This document shows positions 11,300-22,250 of a DNA stretch of 42,508 nt, in pieces. Source of the DNA: Suillus spraguei (Eukaryota; Basidiomycota; Agaricomycetes; Boletales; Suillaceae); NCBI GenBank assembly GCA_016800925.1, contig JABCPU010000525.1, positions 1-42,508 of the forward strand, in the 5' to 3' direction. The notes under the pieces were generated by a model. That model searched no databases. It was not told the DNA's origin and saw only the letters and a program-made list of their open reading frames with translations. The number at the start of each line of letters is the position of its first letter. Within the stretch, counting starts at the first letter, position 1. Both the position numbers and the translations under genes were made by a program.

Positions 11300-12628
11300 T
11301 GGCTCAATTTTGAAATTAACTCGGTGAGGGGGCTGGGGACTGCCATTTCTCTTCTGCCAATGCCCGAGGGTAATCTGTGAATGCTATTCACATTGAATGT
11401 AAGGGGATGAACTTACCACAGATTTTTGGGAATGAAAATTACCCATTGCAATATGATCACAGTGCTATGCCACAGCGTTTAAGGCCAAAGGTAGGTGTGC
11501 AATGTTGTTTAACTTGACTCAGAAGTGGTTAGTCAGAGTAGCCTGCAGGTATTTAATTGAGAATGCAGACGCTCAACAGACGTCGTGTAGTGAGGTTGTC
11601 AGGCCATCAACTTCATGCTAAAATTTGGTGGGAACCTCAAGAAGTGTGAGATATATCATAAATTCAACACATATTATGTAAAGTTCCGAGTCAGAAGTTC
11701 TAAAGTTCCAGAGCAAGGCAATGTTCTTCTCTCAGCAGTCGCCGTCATCATAAGCTGTGACACGTGTTCACAGCTTTAAATTTTTGTGGCTGCTTGTTGC
11801 AGGTCACCACAGCACATACACAGGTGTTTTTTGTTTTTAAAAAAAAGTTGATTTCTTGATTATTATGATCTGTGGGTCCTTACACAATGAGACTCGGGAG
11901 TGTTCCTCCCACAGTCGCCTCATCTGATGATCACGATATTGCCAGTATCTTCTCATGTGATGAATGAAGTCTTCATGGACAAACATAGGTCTTCTATCAG
12001 ACTGTCTATTGTGAAGGATTCCGTCGACGCTGCACTGGTTGGCAGCACCTACTATAAAATTATCCAGTGCTCTGGAAGTTCAGGAAGGCATGTCCACAAC
12101 CAGCAAAAAAAAAGGATCCTGTGAGTATACAAAGCTACACGCTCCCTGACCTGACTGGCTTTTTGAGCATTGAGACTTGTCACAGAATCTGGGCCTTGGA
12201 TTCCTACATAGAATGTCTGATGCACATGTTTGTCACGATTAGTCTGTTAGGTTTCACTTCAATCCAAGGTGCATGCTTAGTATTTGAGATGTGATGTTTG
12301 ACACCCTAGTTCTGACACTCCAGTTTCTAGGTGAGTTAACTGTTGGCCAGTGAGATGCGCTCGCTCACCAAAGGCGAAAAAATTCTCACTGTTTCCTTGC
12401 CTAATTTCAATTTCCTACTTAACAGCTCTCCAGGCCATGCATGACTCAGATAACAACTCATTTTCACTTCTGTTCTAGCAAAGTCTGGAGATGCAATTGA
12501 TCATATCTGTATCTGCCAATGACAGGTGAGAGCTTTACGATCTGGGTTACACAATCACTGGCACAACCCCTTAACATTAAGACAGGTGTCATAATCTAGT
12601 CCACATAAGGGTCATATGGCTTGCTGTG
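11300..12628. other. Stretch with no recognised gene before element C
   Basis: Roughly 1.3 kb with AT-rich tracts (for example a run of A at 11838-11847) and no defensible coding region on either strand. It separates the kinase cluster from the retroelement block. Confidence 0.45.
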
Positions 12629-13099
12629 TGTTATGAACTGGGGTGGCATCACCAGCGACAGTGATAAGACACAGCCAGTCTACTGGGAAGTTCGACTGCA
12701 TTTAAAGGAGAACGGTACTGCTACAAGGAAGCATTCTGAGTAGGATCAAGAGTTCTATTGAAGAGTCGCGACTCTAAGATAATCGGTCAAATAAAGACTA
12801 AGGCTAAGGAGTGCTTAGACTTAGAGATGATTCAGACGACTTAGGTTGGAGACCTAAGCGAAGGATATTCCAGGCAAAACCCAGTAAGATTAAAGTGAGG
12901 TATACAAGCATAATACAATGTGCTTAAATAAGCCAATATGTGCGCACAGACCAAGAGAGACGTGAGAATGTAAGTGCATATCCAAAGAAGGAAGGCAACT
13001 ATAGTACAGATGCATTGAGAATATGAGCCGGAGTCATGTTACGTAATATACAACATAAGGACGAAAGGAAAATTAATAGGGGCACGTACAATTGTAACA
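12629..13099 (-). repeat. 3' LTR of element C (471 bp)
   Basis: Begins TGTTATGAACTGGGGTGGC and ends ATTGTAACA on the plus strand, giving TGTTAC...AACA termini. It contains the family TATA-like box (CTTAAATA on the plus strand) and the AAGATTAAAGT word near 12885-12895. On the minus strand it is preceded by a GGGGGTAA polypurine end. Confidence 0.88.
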
Positions 13100-13131
13100 T
13101 TACCCCCATTTTACACGTAAAGTCACCGACT

Positions 13132-15403
13132 TTACTCATCCTGATTAGCATAGTAGATTGGATCATCGCTAAACTCGTAATCTTTGTCAAGAACTGAACC
13201 ACTCATCATATAGGTGGCTTCTTCGACACCAGCACGTCGTTTAGAATCCCTTTTAGCTGCTGCTCGAGTTCTTTCATTGTCAAGCTGTTGTTCCCAAGAG
13301 CGAAGCACATCATAAAATCTGTTATCCTTCCAAGTTAATGTAAAGGGAGGGGTTCCAACTCGTTGAGGACAGTAGATATATAAATGGGTCAGCAACCAAT
13401 ATCGACAAACCCCACACTGGTACTTTGTGCAATTCTTCTGACGATGCCCAAGTAGTCCGCAGACATGGCATTTCATGTTTTCGTCTGGGTTAGAGTTCAC
13501 CTTCTGATGTGGAGTTGGGGCGACGATATGGCGATGGGGCTCGTAGAACGTGTATGTTTCTTTCCTCGTTTGCGGGTGATACGTCTAAGGGCTCATTCGT
13601 TGCTGGAACGAATGTCCTCGACTTGGTCGTTGTTGATAGTGTAAATAGAGGACGCTGGTGTCATGACAGCTGCGGCTAGCAACTCATCTGGGGCTGAGGA
13701 GGTTGTAGGCCCTAAGGCTTCTACGAGGATGGGGATTGTAGAGTCGAAGGCATGGGGGACGACCATGGGTGGATGGATGCGAAGTTCTTTCAACTGGTGA
13801 CTGAGCGCAGCAACTTCAGCAGACTCGTTGTCTAGTTCTTTTACCATAAGATTCCCAAGCGTGATAATCTCAGCAAGCTCGTTATGTAGTTCTTTAGTTA
13901 TAACCGCTTTCTCGTGTGTGGCGGAACATATGGTAAATTGATGAGGAGGTTCTGTGTCCTCATCAAGCATGGTGGTAGTGTCGATTGGGGATGGCGTGGG
14001 TTGTGTTTCATAATGATGGATGGCGTCAATTAAGCGAGCTACCAATCCTCTTGCTTCTCTAGAGTCGACCATCGCTTCTTCAAGCTCTCCAATAATGGCG
14101 TCGGCTGTGTTATTGGCTTCCTGAACAGCAGTGAGTAAGCCAGTAAGGGCAGTGATATTAGAACGAGTGCCTGAATCACGGGTGGGAGGAGGAGGAATTG
14201 GAGTGGATCTCTTTGTGGAGAGGGAGGTCTAGCCATGCCTGCTCGACACTCGGCCATGATGTGAATAGCCATCTCAACATCAGCCTTAAAAGAATTGGGA
14301 AGGAGAAGCAGCCCGTAAGAGTGTTAAGACCGTACTCAAGGGGTGAAAGATCTGAAGGGCTTTGGCCTCAGTTCGTACACTGTGCCCCTTGTCCGAGTAA
14401 TGCCCCTTATTTCAGAGAGGAGATATATGTCCGAAGATCCGGAAAGAGTTGCGTAGCGGATCCGGACGTCTGAAGGTATCGGATATGGTATGTCCGAAGG
14501 TTATCCGGGGCGCGGGGATGGAAAGAGGACTAAGGCTAGCTTCGGAATGGATTCCTAACTAGAAGCTGACAGAGGTAGACTATCCGAAGATAGAGTCGGA
14601 GATATAGACTATAGGAATCAATCCCAAGTCTTGGAAGATGACTTTGAGCGGAAAGTGACTCAAGTCCAAAGGAAGCGGAATGAGCAGAATCTAAGATGAT
14701 ATTCGAACTAAGGTTCTATGGAGATCTACAAGTGGTTTATATATAGTAAGTATCTAAGACGGATAATCAACAAGTCCGGGACCGAGGGCTATGTACGAAG
14801 TATAACGAAGTCTATTAGTTAATGCGCAGCGGATCAGTAAGCACGAATCGGAAATGAAACACAGGTAATGGATCAGTGACACAGGAAGGAATTATACACA
14901 GCTGGAGTACTGGAAACAGGATGAGCGACGAAAGGAGATAGATGCAGATATACACAAGGGAGATAGAGTGCGAGAAGTGAGCACGTTCGGATGAGTGATC
15001 CAGACAGGATCTGTGGACTGGATGGAAATAGAATCGATCGGATTTGATCGGATATGGTCGGATCTGGGATTAGAAGTATGGTATATGACAAAGAGCAAAT
15101 ATGTTTCTGGCAGTGTAGGATTTGTTGACGGATAGCATCATCTTGAATGTCATGACATAGAGTTTCAATGAGGGCGGCTGTGCGGATGATATTGGTGAGG
15201 AGGATGGTGACAAACACATGCTTGCTGGTAAGGATCTTTTCAATCTCGGTTGCATGTCTGGGGCAGAGGAGGGCAGCTTTGACGAAAGAGTTTCCGTCAA
15301 TGTTTCTGATGAGGTCAGCATAGTGGTCAGTGGTGGTATAAGTTTCTTCAGTGACAGGGTGGATGTAAGTAGTAGGGAAAGAGGCGTTTGCAGGGGAAGT
15401 CAT
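13132..15403 (-). pseudogene. Element C third ORF (CCHC zinc-knuckle protein), interrupted
   Basis: Minus-strand remains of the family's extra ORF located between pol and the 3' LTR. The N-terminal part begins near 15403 (MTSPANASFPTTY) and includes a predicted helical segment with LTNIIRTAALIETL. The middle lies at 14272-13593. The C-terminal part (13500-13132) contains the zinc knuckle CHVCGLLGHRQKNC followed by further cysteines (YQCGVCRYW, IYCPQR) and TLTWKDNRFYDVLRSWEQ. A 769-bp solo LTR splits it at 14322-15090, and a stop plus frame loss separates the middle from the zinc knuckle. Function is unknown; a nucleic-acid-binding role is inferred from the knuckle alone. Confidence 0.8.
14322..15090. 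mobile_element. Solo LTR of an unrelated element inside element C
   Basis: A 769-bp block starts TGTTAAGACC and ends GTATATGACA, with 5-bp direct repeats AAGAG at 14317-14321 and 15091-15095. Removing the block and one repeat restores alignment of element C's third ORF with element B. No internal coding sequence is present, so it is a solo LTR by recombination. It is unrelated to the A/B/C LTRs and to the one at 23648. It carries repeated TCCGAAG/ATCCGGA words. Confidence 0.88.
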
Positions 15404-15479
15404 ATCAAATGATTTATGGGGCTGGTTTGAATTCAAAGGGCGTGTCATTTCTTATAAGCAGTCAGGATCCATGCGGAGT

Positions 15480-16097
15480 TTGCTAAGTTCTTTTTGGGGA
15501 TCCATTTGTTATCTCCCAATGAATATCCTTTCCAAGAGACAAGATAGCATCAGCGATTGCCGGTTCCTTTATGGGAAAGAATTGCTTCTACTTCGTATTC
15601 TTCTTCTTCTTCAATGATATCAAGCGGTGGTTCAAGGAAGTTTGGGCCATGTACGTTGTTTTCACTATAGGACGATAATACAGAAGCATGGAAAGTGGGG
15701 TGAATCTTCCATTGTGGAGGAAGTTGGAGTGTGAATGTGATAGGTGATAAGACATTGGTGATTGGGAACGGTCCGTATCATTTTGATGCAAGCTTCCACG
15801 ATGGGAGTTTGAGTCTAAGATTAACAGCAGATAGCCAAACCTTATCTCCAATCTTCCACAGCTGATACTTATCTCCTCAGGATCGTTCTGCCATTGTTTG
15901 CATAGCAATGTTATGGCATGTGATGGCTTCTTCTCGGATCTTTTGCAGGAATCGAACTCAATCTTCTGCTGCTGGTACAGTAGAATCAGGGATTAAATGG
16001 GGAATGGCATGGGGTTCATATCCCATCATGAGAAAGAATGGTGAGGTGTTTCAAGCATTGTGTTTTCGATGATTGTGAATGAATTCAGCGATGGGGC
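15480..16097 (-). pseudogene. Element C pol 3' end with chromodomain, degraded
   Basis: Minus-strand sequence matches the end of pol in elements A and B: integrase C-terminal SH3-like segment (VWLSAVNLRLKLP-like reading), then a glutamate-rich linker and a chromodomain remnant that reads through [23 protein letters not shown] frames interrupted by stops. Several frame changes are needed. The coding potential is lost. Confidence 0.7.
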
Positions 16098-16174
16098 ACA
16101 TATTACAGTGAACTATCTCCGTATTATATGAGTGAACGGACGTGCATAATATCCCATATGATACGGGCCAGCGG

Positions 16175-16190
16175 ACCATGGGCCCATGGT
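16175..16190. repeat. 16-bp perfect palindrome ACCATGGGCCCATGGT
   Basis: A perfect inverted repeat at the left edge of the GGGTGGGCC array. The half-site (TGGGCCCAT) recurs inside the array, for example near 16250 and 16563. Confidence 0.85.
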
Positions 16191-16204
16191 AGAAATATCC
16201 TTGT

Positions 16205-16575
16205 TGATGACGGATGGGCCGGGAGGAATATTATTCCCGATGACAGCGGGTGGGCCCATGCAAGGAATATGTAGAGTAGATGAGTGGGCTGATGTACATG
16301 AATATCCGGTAGACGGATGGGCCGAGGTAGTTGGATATCATGTAGATGGGTGTATCAAGGTAGATGTGTATCAAATAGACAGGTATGTGAAGGGTACTTG
16401 TTATCACATACACGGGTGGGCCCAGACACATATTAAATTAGACGGGTATTAGACGGGTGGGCCGAGAGTGTTATATAAATATTTATTAGACGGGTGGGCC
16501 GAGGGTGTTGTACAGTATATTATATTAGACGGTGGGCCGAGGGTGGTATAAAATATAGATGGGTGGGCCCATGTG
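16205..16575. repeat. Dispersed array of GACGGGTGGGCC cores
   Basis: Nine occurrences of a GRGTGGGCY core (near 16210, 16246, 16280, 16315, 16412, 16455, 16490, 16530 and 16558), mostly within AGACGGGTGGGCCGAG, separated by AT-rich spacers of variable length such as TATATAAATATTTATT. It has no coding support. It may be part of a decayed LTR or a subterminal region. Confidence 0.7.
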
Positions 16576-16653
16576 TATGATAATTGTAGACATGACAGAG
16601 CATCAGAGGAGGTAATAAATCACAGTTACTGAGTTCCCGGAGCAGCAGGTGCT

Positions 16654-16920
16654 GTCTTGACATGGCCTTTTATGGCGCTTAGGTTGTCTTGTAGAATGTG
16701 GAAAGCGGGGTGCGAGGCTTGTGTTGCCCTACAAGACACCCAGTTACGACCCCCGAAAATCAGATGAAGCTTACCAAGTTCCGAGTTCCAAGTTCCGAGA
16801 CCCAGGTCTCTGCTTGACATGGCCTTTTATGGCACTTATGTTGTCTTGTAGAATGTGGACACCAGGGTGCAAAAAGTGGTTGCCCTATGAGATGCCAAGT
16901 TCCGAACCCGGGTCTCGACA
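16654..16920. repeat. Tandem duplication, period 159 bp
   Basis: CTTGACATGGCCTTTTATGG occurs at 16654 and 16813, each followed by TTGTCTTGTAGAATGTGGA and then CCAAGTTCCGA words. The second copy is shorter. It sits just upstream of the dioxygenase gene. Confidence 0.75.
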
Positions 16921-17150
16921 AATGAATATCAGATATCCAGCACACTTCCAATCATCTGGTATTTCATTGAGCAATGGATGATAATACAGCTTTGAAAGCC
17001 AACATCATCCAAGGTTCCCTTATCTGATCCTCGCTATCTCCACCCCTTTAACACCAAAGTCTGGACATCCAGCATTCAGCATCTGATTTCCCAATATCAA
17101 CTTGCAACATGAACACTTCTTCCATGTCCACTTGTGACATAAAAATCTAG

Positions 17151-18097
17151 CGCACTTGGGCCCTGGCCATCACTCATGAAGCAGGGGCATATACCAAACA
17201 AAAATTCAATGCAGGGAAGACTGGAGGAGAACCAGTTATACCTTCTCCAAACCTGGACACTGATCTGGTGATGGCATGCGATCGCTTGGCTGATGTACTC
17301 ATAAAGGCATATAAAAATCCCAGTGGGTCTTCCTGCAGATGTTGAAAATGTGTTTGATCATTCAAATTCCTTCATGACAGTTAAGATGCAGATTGATATT
17401 GCAAGATATAGCAAATTGATATCCCCAAAGAACACTGGGCATAATGAGGAGAAAGAGGAGAAGTTGCTTGAGAGGTGTCCTCCTGGCCATGAGGGCACAA
17501 AGTTGGTGGACAAACCTGCCACAATTATCGATGTTTCCGGTACCATCATCGCATGGTACCTTCTGGATGCCCTGACCGAGACCACCCAGGTGCGTAATGT
17601 GTAGATTGTTACTCAATGGATATTGAATATCAAATGGTACCTACAGAAGGAAATCAGGGTGGCCACCGATTTGCTGGGTCCAAGCCTCGAAAAAAGTGTA
17701 AAGGCTGATGGCAATTGGCGATATAATCAAGAATGGTTCAAACAGGGCTCGGAAAATGTTGGGTCAACTCCCAGATGCATCAATTTATCTCCGGCATGGT
17801 TTCAACAGGGCCACGAGGTAGGATGTGATGAGATGGTGATTTCTGGAGTCAAACTCACCAATCCCATAGAATCTGTGAGATCCGGAGGTATCCGCATCAT
17901 TGAAGGGACCCTCCTCCGAGAATATCCTGAAAGCTATTGCAAGGCCGGCAGCCATCGCATCGGCGGCACTCAGGGTCATGCATCCTCAGCAGTATTTTGC
18001 AGGGTTACGAGCCTTGTCACACCTCGGAGATAAGGCACTGAGCAAGGAACTGCCACAGATGCCAGAGACCCTGCAGTACTGGGCATCTGTGTTTAAC
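17151..18097 (+). pseudogene. TET/JBP-like 2-oxoglutarate dioxygenase, 5' part (split by element A)
   Basis: Probable member of the fungal TET/JBP family, Fe(II)/2-oxoglutarate enzymes that oxidise 5-methyl bases in DNA; the family call is from memory of conserved blocks, not a search. Exon blocks: from 17151 (RTWALAITHEAGAYTKQKF), 17323-17592 (DKPATIIDVSGTIIAWYLLD), 17641-17817 (NLSPAWFQQGHE) and 17888-18097 (VSASLKGPSSENILKAIARP onward to WASVFN). Introns 17593-about 17640 and 17818-17887 join in phase. One frame inconsistency remains near 17310. Element A inserted after the codons for Val-Phe-Asn; TTAAC at 18093-18097 is the duplicated target. The catalytic half lies 16 kb downstream at 34048. 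Confidence 0.72.
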
Positions 18098-18571
18098 TGT
18101 TACAATCATACGTGCCCCTATTCATTTTCTGCCTCCTTTACTTTGCATATTATGTAATGTGACTCTGACTCATATGCTCAACGCATCTGTACTATAGTTG
18201 CCTTCCTTCTTTGGATACACACTTACATTCTCACGTCTCTCTTGGTCCATGTGCACATATTGGCCTATTTAAGCACGTTGTATTACACTTGTATACTTTA
18301 CTTTAATCTTACTGGGTTTTACCTGGAATATCCTTCGCTTAGGCCTCCAACCTAAGTCGTCTTGAATCATCTCTAAGTCTAAGCACTCCTTAGCCTTAGT
18401 CTCTATTCTCGTAGAAATCTCTTAGATGTATCTTTGAGGCTGAACCTTTGATTGTACTCGGAATGCGTTCCTTGTACTTTCACCTTGTCCTCTTCTGGAC
18501 ATTGTAGAACTTCCCAGCAGACCGTCTGTGTCTTTTCACTGTCGCTGGTGACGCCACCCCAGTTTGTAACA
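18098..18571 (+). repeat. 5' LTR of element A (474 bp)
   Basis: TGTTACAATC...TTTGTAACA. It is nearly identical to 33565-34042; the few differences are mostly C/T or G/A at CpG-derived sites (for example CATACGTG versus CATATGTG) plus small indels. It includes a TATA-like box and a hairpin-forming CTTAGGCCTCCAACCTAAG. Confidence 0.95.
18266..18310 (+). promoter_or_regulatory. LTR core promoter: TATTTAAG box and probable start region
   Basis: TATTTAAG at 18266-18273 is conserved in all five LTR copies of this family. ACTTTAATCTT begins 34 nt downstream at 18300, where RNA polymerase II initiation would be expected. That same 11-mer is complementary to the sequence next to the LTR (18573-18583), so it would form the 5' end of the genomic RNA in a self-priming model. 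Confidence 0.6.
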
Positions 18572-18572
18572 A

Positions 18573-18583
18573 AAGATTAAAGT
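18573..18583 (+). other. Putative self-priming primer-binding site of element A
   Basis: AAGATTAAAGT lies one base after the 5' LTR and is the exact reverse complement of ACTTTAATCTT at 18300-18310. No TGG-starting tRNA-type site is seen at this position. Tf1/sushi-group elements prime from an 11-nt complementarity of this kind. Confidence 0.7.
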
Positions 18584-18698
18584 CCCCTTGATCGTTGACT
18601 ACCCAGTCCCCGACCCTGAACCCTGATAACCCCTAACAGACAGCAAGACAGCGTGTGTAGGCACCGAGAAAGTATAACTCACCAGACAAATCATCATC

Positions 18699-19450
18699 AT
18701 GACAACCACAAAAGAATTTGAATACAAGATCAGTCTTCCAACCGGTTTTGATGGAGATCGTGACAATTCTCACGAATTCATCCAATCATGCAATCTGTGC
18801 TTCGACATCAATGAAAAACTCTACACCACCGACAAGCAGAAGATCATTTTCATTACATCCTTCATGACCGAGAAGAACACCAAATCTTGGAAAGAGCAAT
18901 TCCTTGCTCATGCTCAGTCAACCAATACCTCTGGACAAAAAGTTGGTTATGGGACATTGCAGGATTTTATGAAAAGTTTCAAAGACGCCTTCGAACTGGT
19001 GGATACTAAAGGAACCGCACTAACAAAACTCAGGGACCTCAAACAAGGAAGCGGTGATCTCCATACCTATATCGCCGACTTTGAGGCACTTGCAGCCAAG
19101 GCCCACATCACCGATGATGCAACCAAGATTCAATTCTTCCAAGATGGCCTCAATCTGGGTATCCTTACCAAGCTTTTCGCACTATGAGATGTCTCAGAAG
19201 TATTCCGAGAAGTTGTACTGCAATGTGTTTCCATCGACAACTCCCACCACCGTCTTCAAGCATTACGAGCACGTCATGCTCCGCAGCAGAAGAAGAAGAA
19301 CTATGGAAACGCGCATTACATACCTAATCATGATTCCAATGCAATGGTCGTAGATCGAATCTCCAACATGGAGAGATCTGAATGCATGAAGAAGGGACAA
19401 TGCTTCGGATGTAGGGGATTTTTGAATTGGAGAAACAAAGATTCGACGTA
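18699..19450 (+). pseudogene. Element A gag
   Basis: ATG at 18699 opens a 162-codon frame with typical Ty3 Gag capsid-like sequence (FDGDRDNSHEFIQSCNL, WKEQFLAHAQ, DLKQGSGDLHTYIADFEAL). It ends at a stop at 19185-19187 where element B has a glycine codon. The same frame continues after the stop through CVSIDNSHHRLQA to ECMKKGQCFGC, where about 110 bp present in element B are missing. That deletion removes the second half of the CCHC knuckle and fuses the gag frame to the pol frame. Confidence 0.85.
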
Positions 19451-19900
19451 TGTTTCTCCCAATGTATTACTAAGACTTGTACGCGCTGTAGGTGAAAGAA
19501 AAGAACTTCGAGTCCCTATCACCCTCCACTCGCGTACTCGCTTAAAATCCGTCGACACTACTGCCGTCATCGACTCCGGCGCAGCAGGAACATTTATTTC
19601 TGAAGAATTTGTGAAACTTCATCAGATCACACGGCAAAAACTCAAAATGTCATTTTGAGTTACCACAGCGGATGGAACTTTTATCAAAGGAGGACCAATC
19701 ACGCACTACTGTATCCTAGTGGTCAAAATCGACGAACGAACCATGTATGGAAAATTCAACATCACTAAACTAGGAAGAAGAGATCAAATCCTTTTGGGAA
19801 TTCCATGGTTATGCGCAATGAACCCAAGTATAGATTGGGCCGCTGAAACACTTGTCCTCCCTTGAATGACAAAATTGGACGAAATTAAAATTGATGTAGA
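19420..19900 (+). pseudogene. Element A protease domain
   Basis: Retroviral-type aspartic protease: AVIDSGAAGTFIS holds the catalytic Asp motif, and ILLGIPWL is the conserved C-terminal block. An in-frame TGA at 19656-19658 (CGA in element B) and a TGA at 19863-19865 shared with B interrupt it. The domain would process the Gag-Pol polyprotein. Confidence 0.85.
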
Positions 19901-20634
19901 TACCGATCGGAAGAAGAACGGACTGCCCCCAACCTTCCACTGCCATCCCAAGAAATGACAACATTCACAACTTCCGAGATCCCTCAGCATCTCTCCTATT
20001 CCTCAAGACCCCGAACCGGAAGTACGAATGCCACGTACTACAGACCCCACTCCCCATGTACAACTACCGAGAGCAGTATCACCGATTCCCCGTGCAGAAA
20101 AGCGCAAGAACGAATCCGAGCCCGAATACTGGACCGGACCAGAACGATTGAGCAACGGCCAATAGAAGAACAGAAGTATGGGAAAAGAAAAGCGGAAGAA
20201 GAATTCCTGGACAAGACACAAATGTACCGAAACTATCCAAGTTCTATGTCCCTCCAAAAATTCTTCAACATACTCCTTCAGCTTCAATTGAAGAAATCCC
20301 TGACAAAGAAGAACCCGTGCCCTCGTTGATCCCAACAGAGGATGATGATCAATTCAACACTATGCAAGATGTCTGGCATGCACCAGAAGTACGTGAAATT
20401 TCCTCTTATGAGCTTGGAGATAGAGGATTCCTTGTGGAATATGACATGGACGGAGTTAGTATGAGAATCATTGAAGAAGTATCCATGGACACACCCCTCA
20501 CACGTGATGGGACTTCCTGACTCGAACAACTTCCCAACTACTCTACAATCTCCCTTCCTCCACAGAAATACAGCAATAAAGCTCAAGAATTTGCCACGGA
20601 CGAGAAGGAAAAGAAAAAGAAAACCTTCGAAGAA

Positions 20635-22250
20635 TTGGTCCCGGAATATTTGCACGACTTTGCAGACGTCTTTGCTAAAGACGGATTAAACAAATTACCT
20701 CCTGAACGACCCAGTATTGATCATAGGATTGATACTAAACCCGGTTTTATCCCTCGCACGTCTAAGGTTTACCCGCTATCAGAAAAAGAACGCGCTGCCA
20801 TCAAAATGTTTATTGATGAAAACATTGCGAAAGGCTTCATCTCAGAATCGAAGTCACCCCAAGCTAGTGGCTTCTTCTTTGTGGGAAAGAAGAGTGGAGA
20901 ATTGCGTCCCTGTCAAGATTATCGCTACATTAATGATTGGACAGTCAAGAATGCCTATCCGCTCCCACTCCCTATTTCCCTTGTCACACGCCTTCACAAC
21001 GCACAGTTCTTTATGAAAATGGATATTTGGTCCAGTTATAATAATATTCGCATTCATCCCGATGATCGCTGGAAAGCAGCATTTACCACAGAATTCGGCC
21101 TCTTCAAACCAAACGTCATGTTCTTTGGCCTCTGTAATTCCCCAGCAACTTTCCAAGCGTACATGAATCGTACCTTCCAACAGGAAATCAATGAAGGATG
21201 GATGGTTATCTACATGGACGATATCCTGATTTTCTCTACAACAATGGCAGAACACTGCGAACGAACCAGATGGGTTTTGGTGAAAATACGAAAGGAACAT
21301 TTGTTCCTGAAACCGGAGAAATGCACCTTCGATGCAGAAGAAGTGGAATACCTCAGAATGATAATTCGCCCTGGACAAGTTGCTATGGATACCGCCAAGA
21401 CCAAGGGAATTGCCAAATGGCCAGTCCCGAAGTCTGTAAAAGATGTCCTGTCATTCCTCAGCTTTTGCAACTTCTACCGCACATTCATTTCCCATTATTC
21501 TGATATCGCCCGACCCCTTATCGAATTAACAAAAAAAAATAAGGTCTTTGATTGGTCAACCGAATGTATGGACACCTTCGAAGAACTAAAACGATGCTTC
21601 ACATCCCAACCAGTACTCCATAACCCTGATCCTTCCTGACAATTTGCTATTGCTACCAATGCTTTGCTTGTAGCAACTGGTGGAGTTCTCTTGCAGACCA
21701 ATGAGAATGGTGTTTATCACCCATGCGCATATCTCTCACAGTCTTTGAACCCCACAGAACGCAATTATCAAATCTTTGATCGGGAACTCCTTGCTGTGAT
21801 CCGAGCATTGAATGAATGGCGTCATTATCTTGAAGGAAACCTGCACCCCGTCTTGGTATTCACCGACCACAAAAACCTTCTGTACTTTAGAAGTGCACAG
21901 AAGCTTACCCATCGCCAAGCACGTTGGCAACTGATTTTGTCTATTTACGACATTGAACTGCATCACGTTGCAGGTACCAAATTGGCAGTACCTGATGCAC
22001 TATCTCGCTGGCCTGACTATGACTCCGGCAAAGACGATAATGAGGACCAGACTCTCCTCCCTGATGCTCTATTTGTTTGTCTTATTGACACCGACCTAAA
22101 AGATGTTTTGTCGTCCTCTGACCCCCTCGACGATCCTGTCTTCACCACTGCATCCGGCGCCCTTGATGGCGTGTGTCTTCCCCCTATGAAATCGGCACTC
22201 TCTGATTGGAAAATTGAGGAAAATGTCCTCTATTTTAAGAATAGTGCCTA
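20635..22250 (+). pseudogene. Element A reverse transcriptase and RNase H
   Basis: Continuous frame 20635-21639 encodes the reverse transcriptase: [34 protein letters not shown], and the active-site YMDDILIF around 21210-21235. A TGA at 21637-21639 (CGA in B) ends it. The frame resumes with RNase H at about 21650: TNALLVATGG where element B has TDASLVATGG, so the first catalytic Asp is changed to Asn. The later NYQIFDRELLAVIRAL and FTDHKNLLYF blocks are kept. Confidence 0.9.

Larger units (their letters stand above)
12629..16097 (-). mobile_element. Element C: truncated Ty3/gypsy chromodomain retrotransposon
   Basis: Reverse-strand, older copy of the same family as elements A and B. It retains the 3' LTR (12629-13099), the third ORF (interrupted by a solo LTR) and the last part of pol including the region before and around the chromodomain. 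Sequence similarity to element B fades near 16097, within the integrase C-terminal coding region, so the whole 5' part is missing: gag, protease, reverse transcriptase, most of integrase and the 5' LTR. No matching target duplication can be tested because one end is lost. Its LTR is visibly more diverged than the LTRs of A and B, so it is the oldest copy in the window. Confidence 0.85.

Noticed and set aside
12629..13099. A target duplication for element C using CTGTG at its left edge
   Set aside because: The other end of the element is missing, so the repeat cannot be tested.
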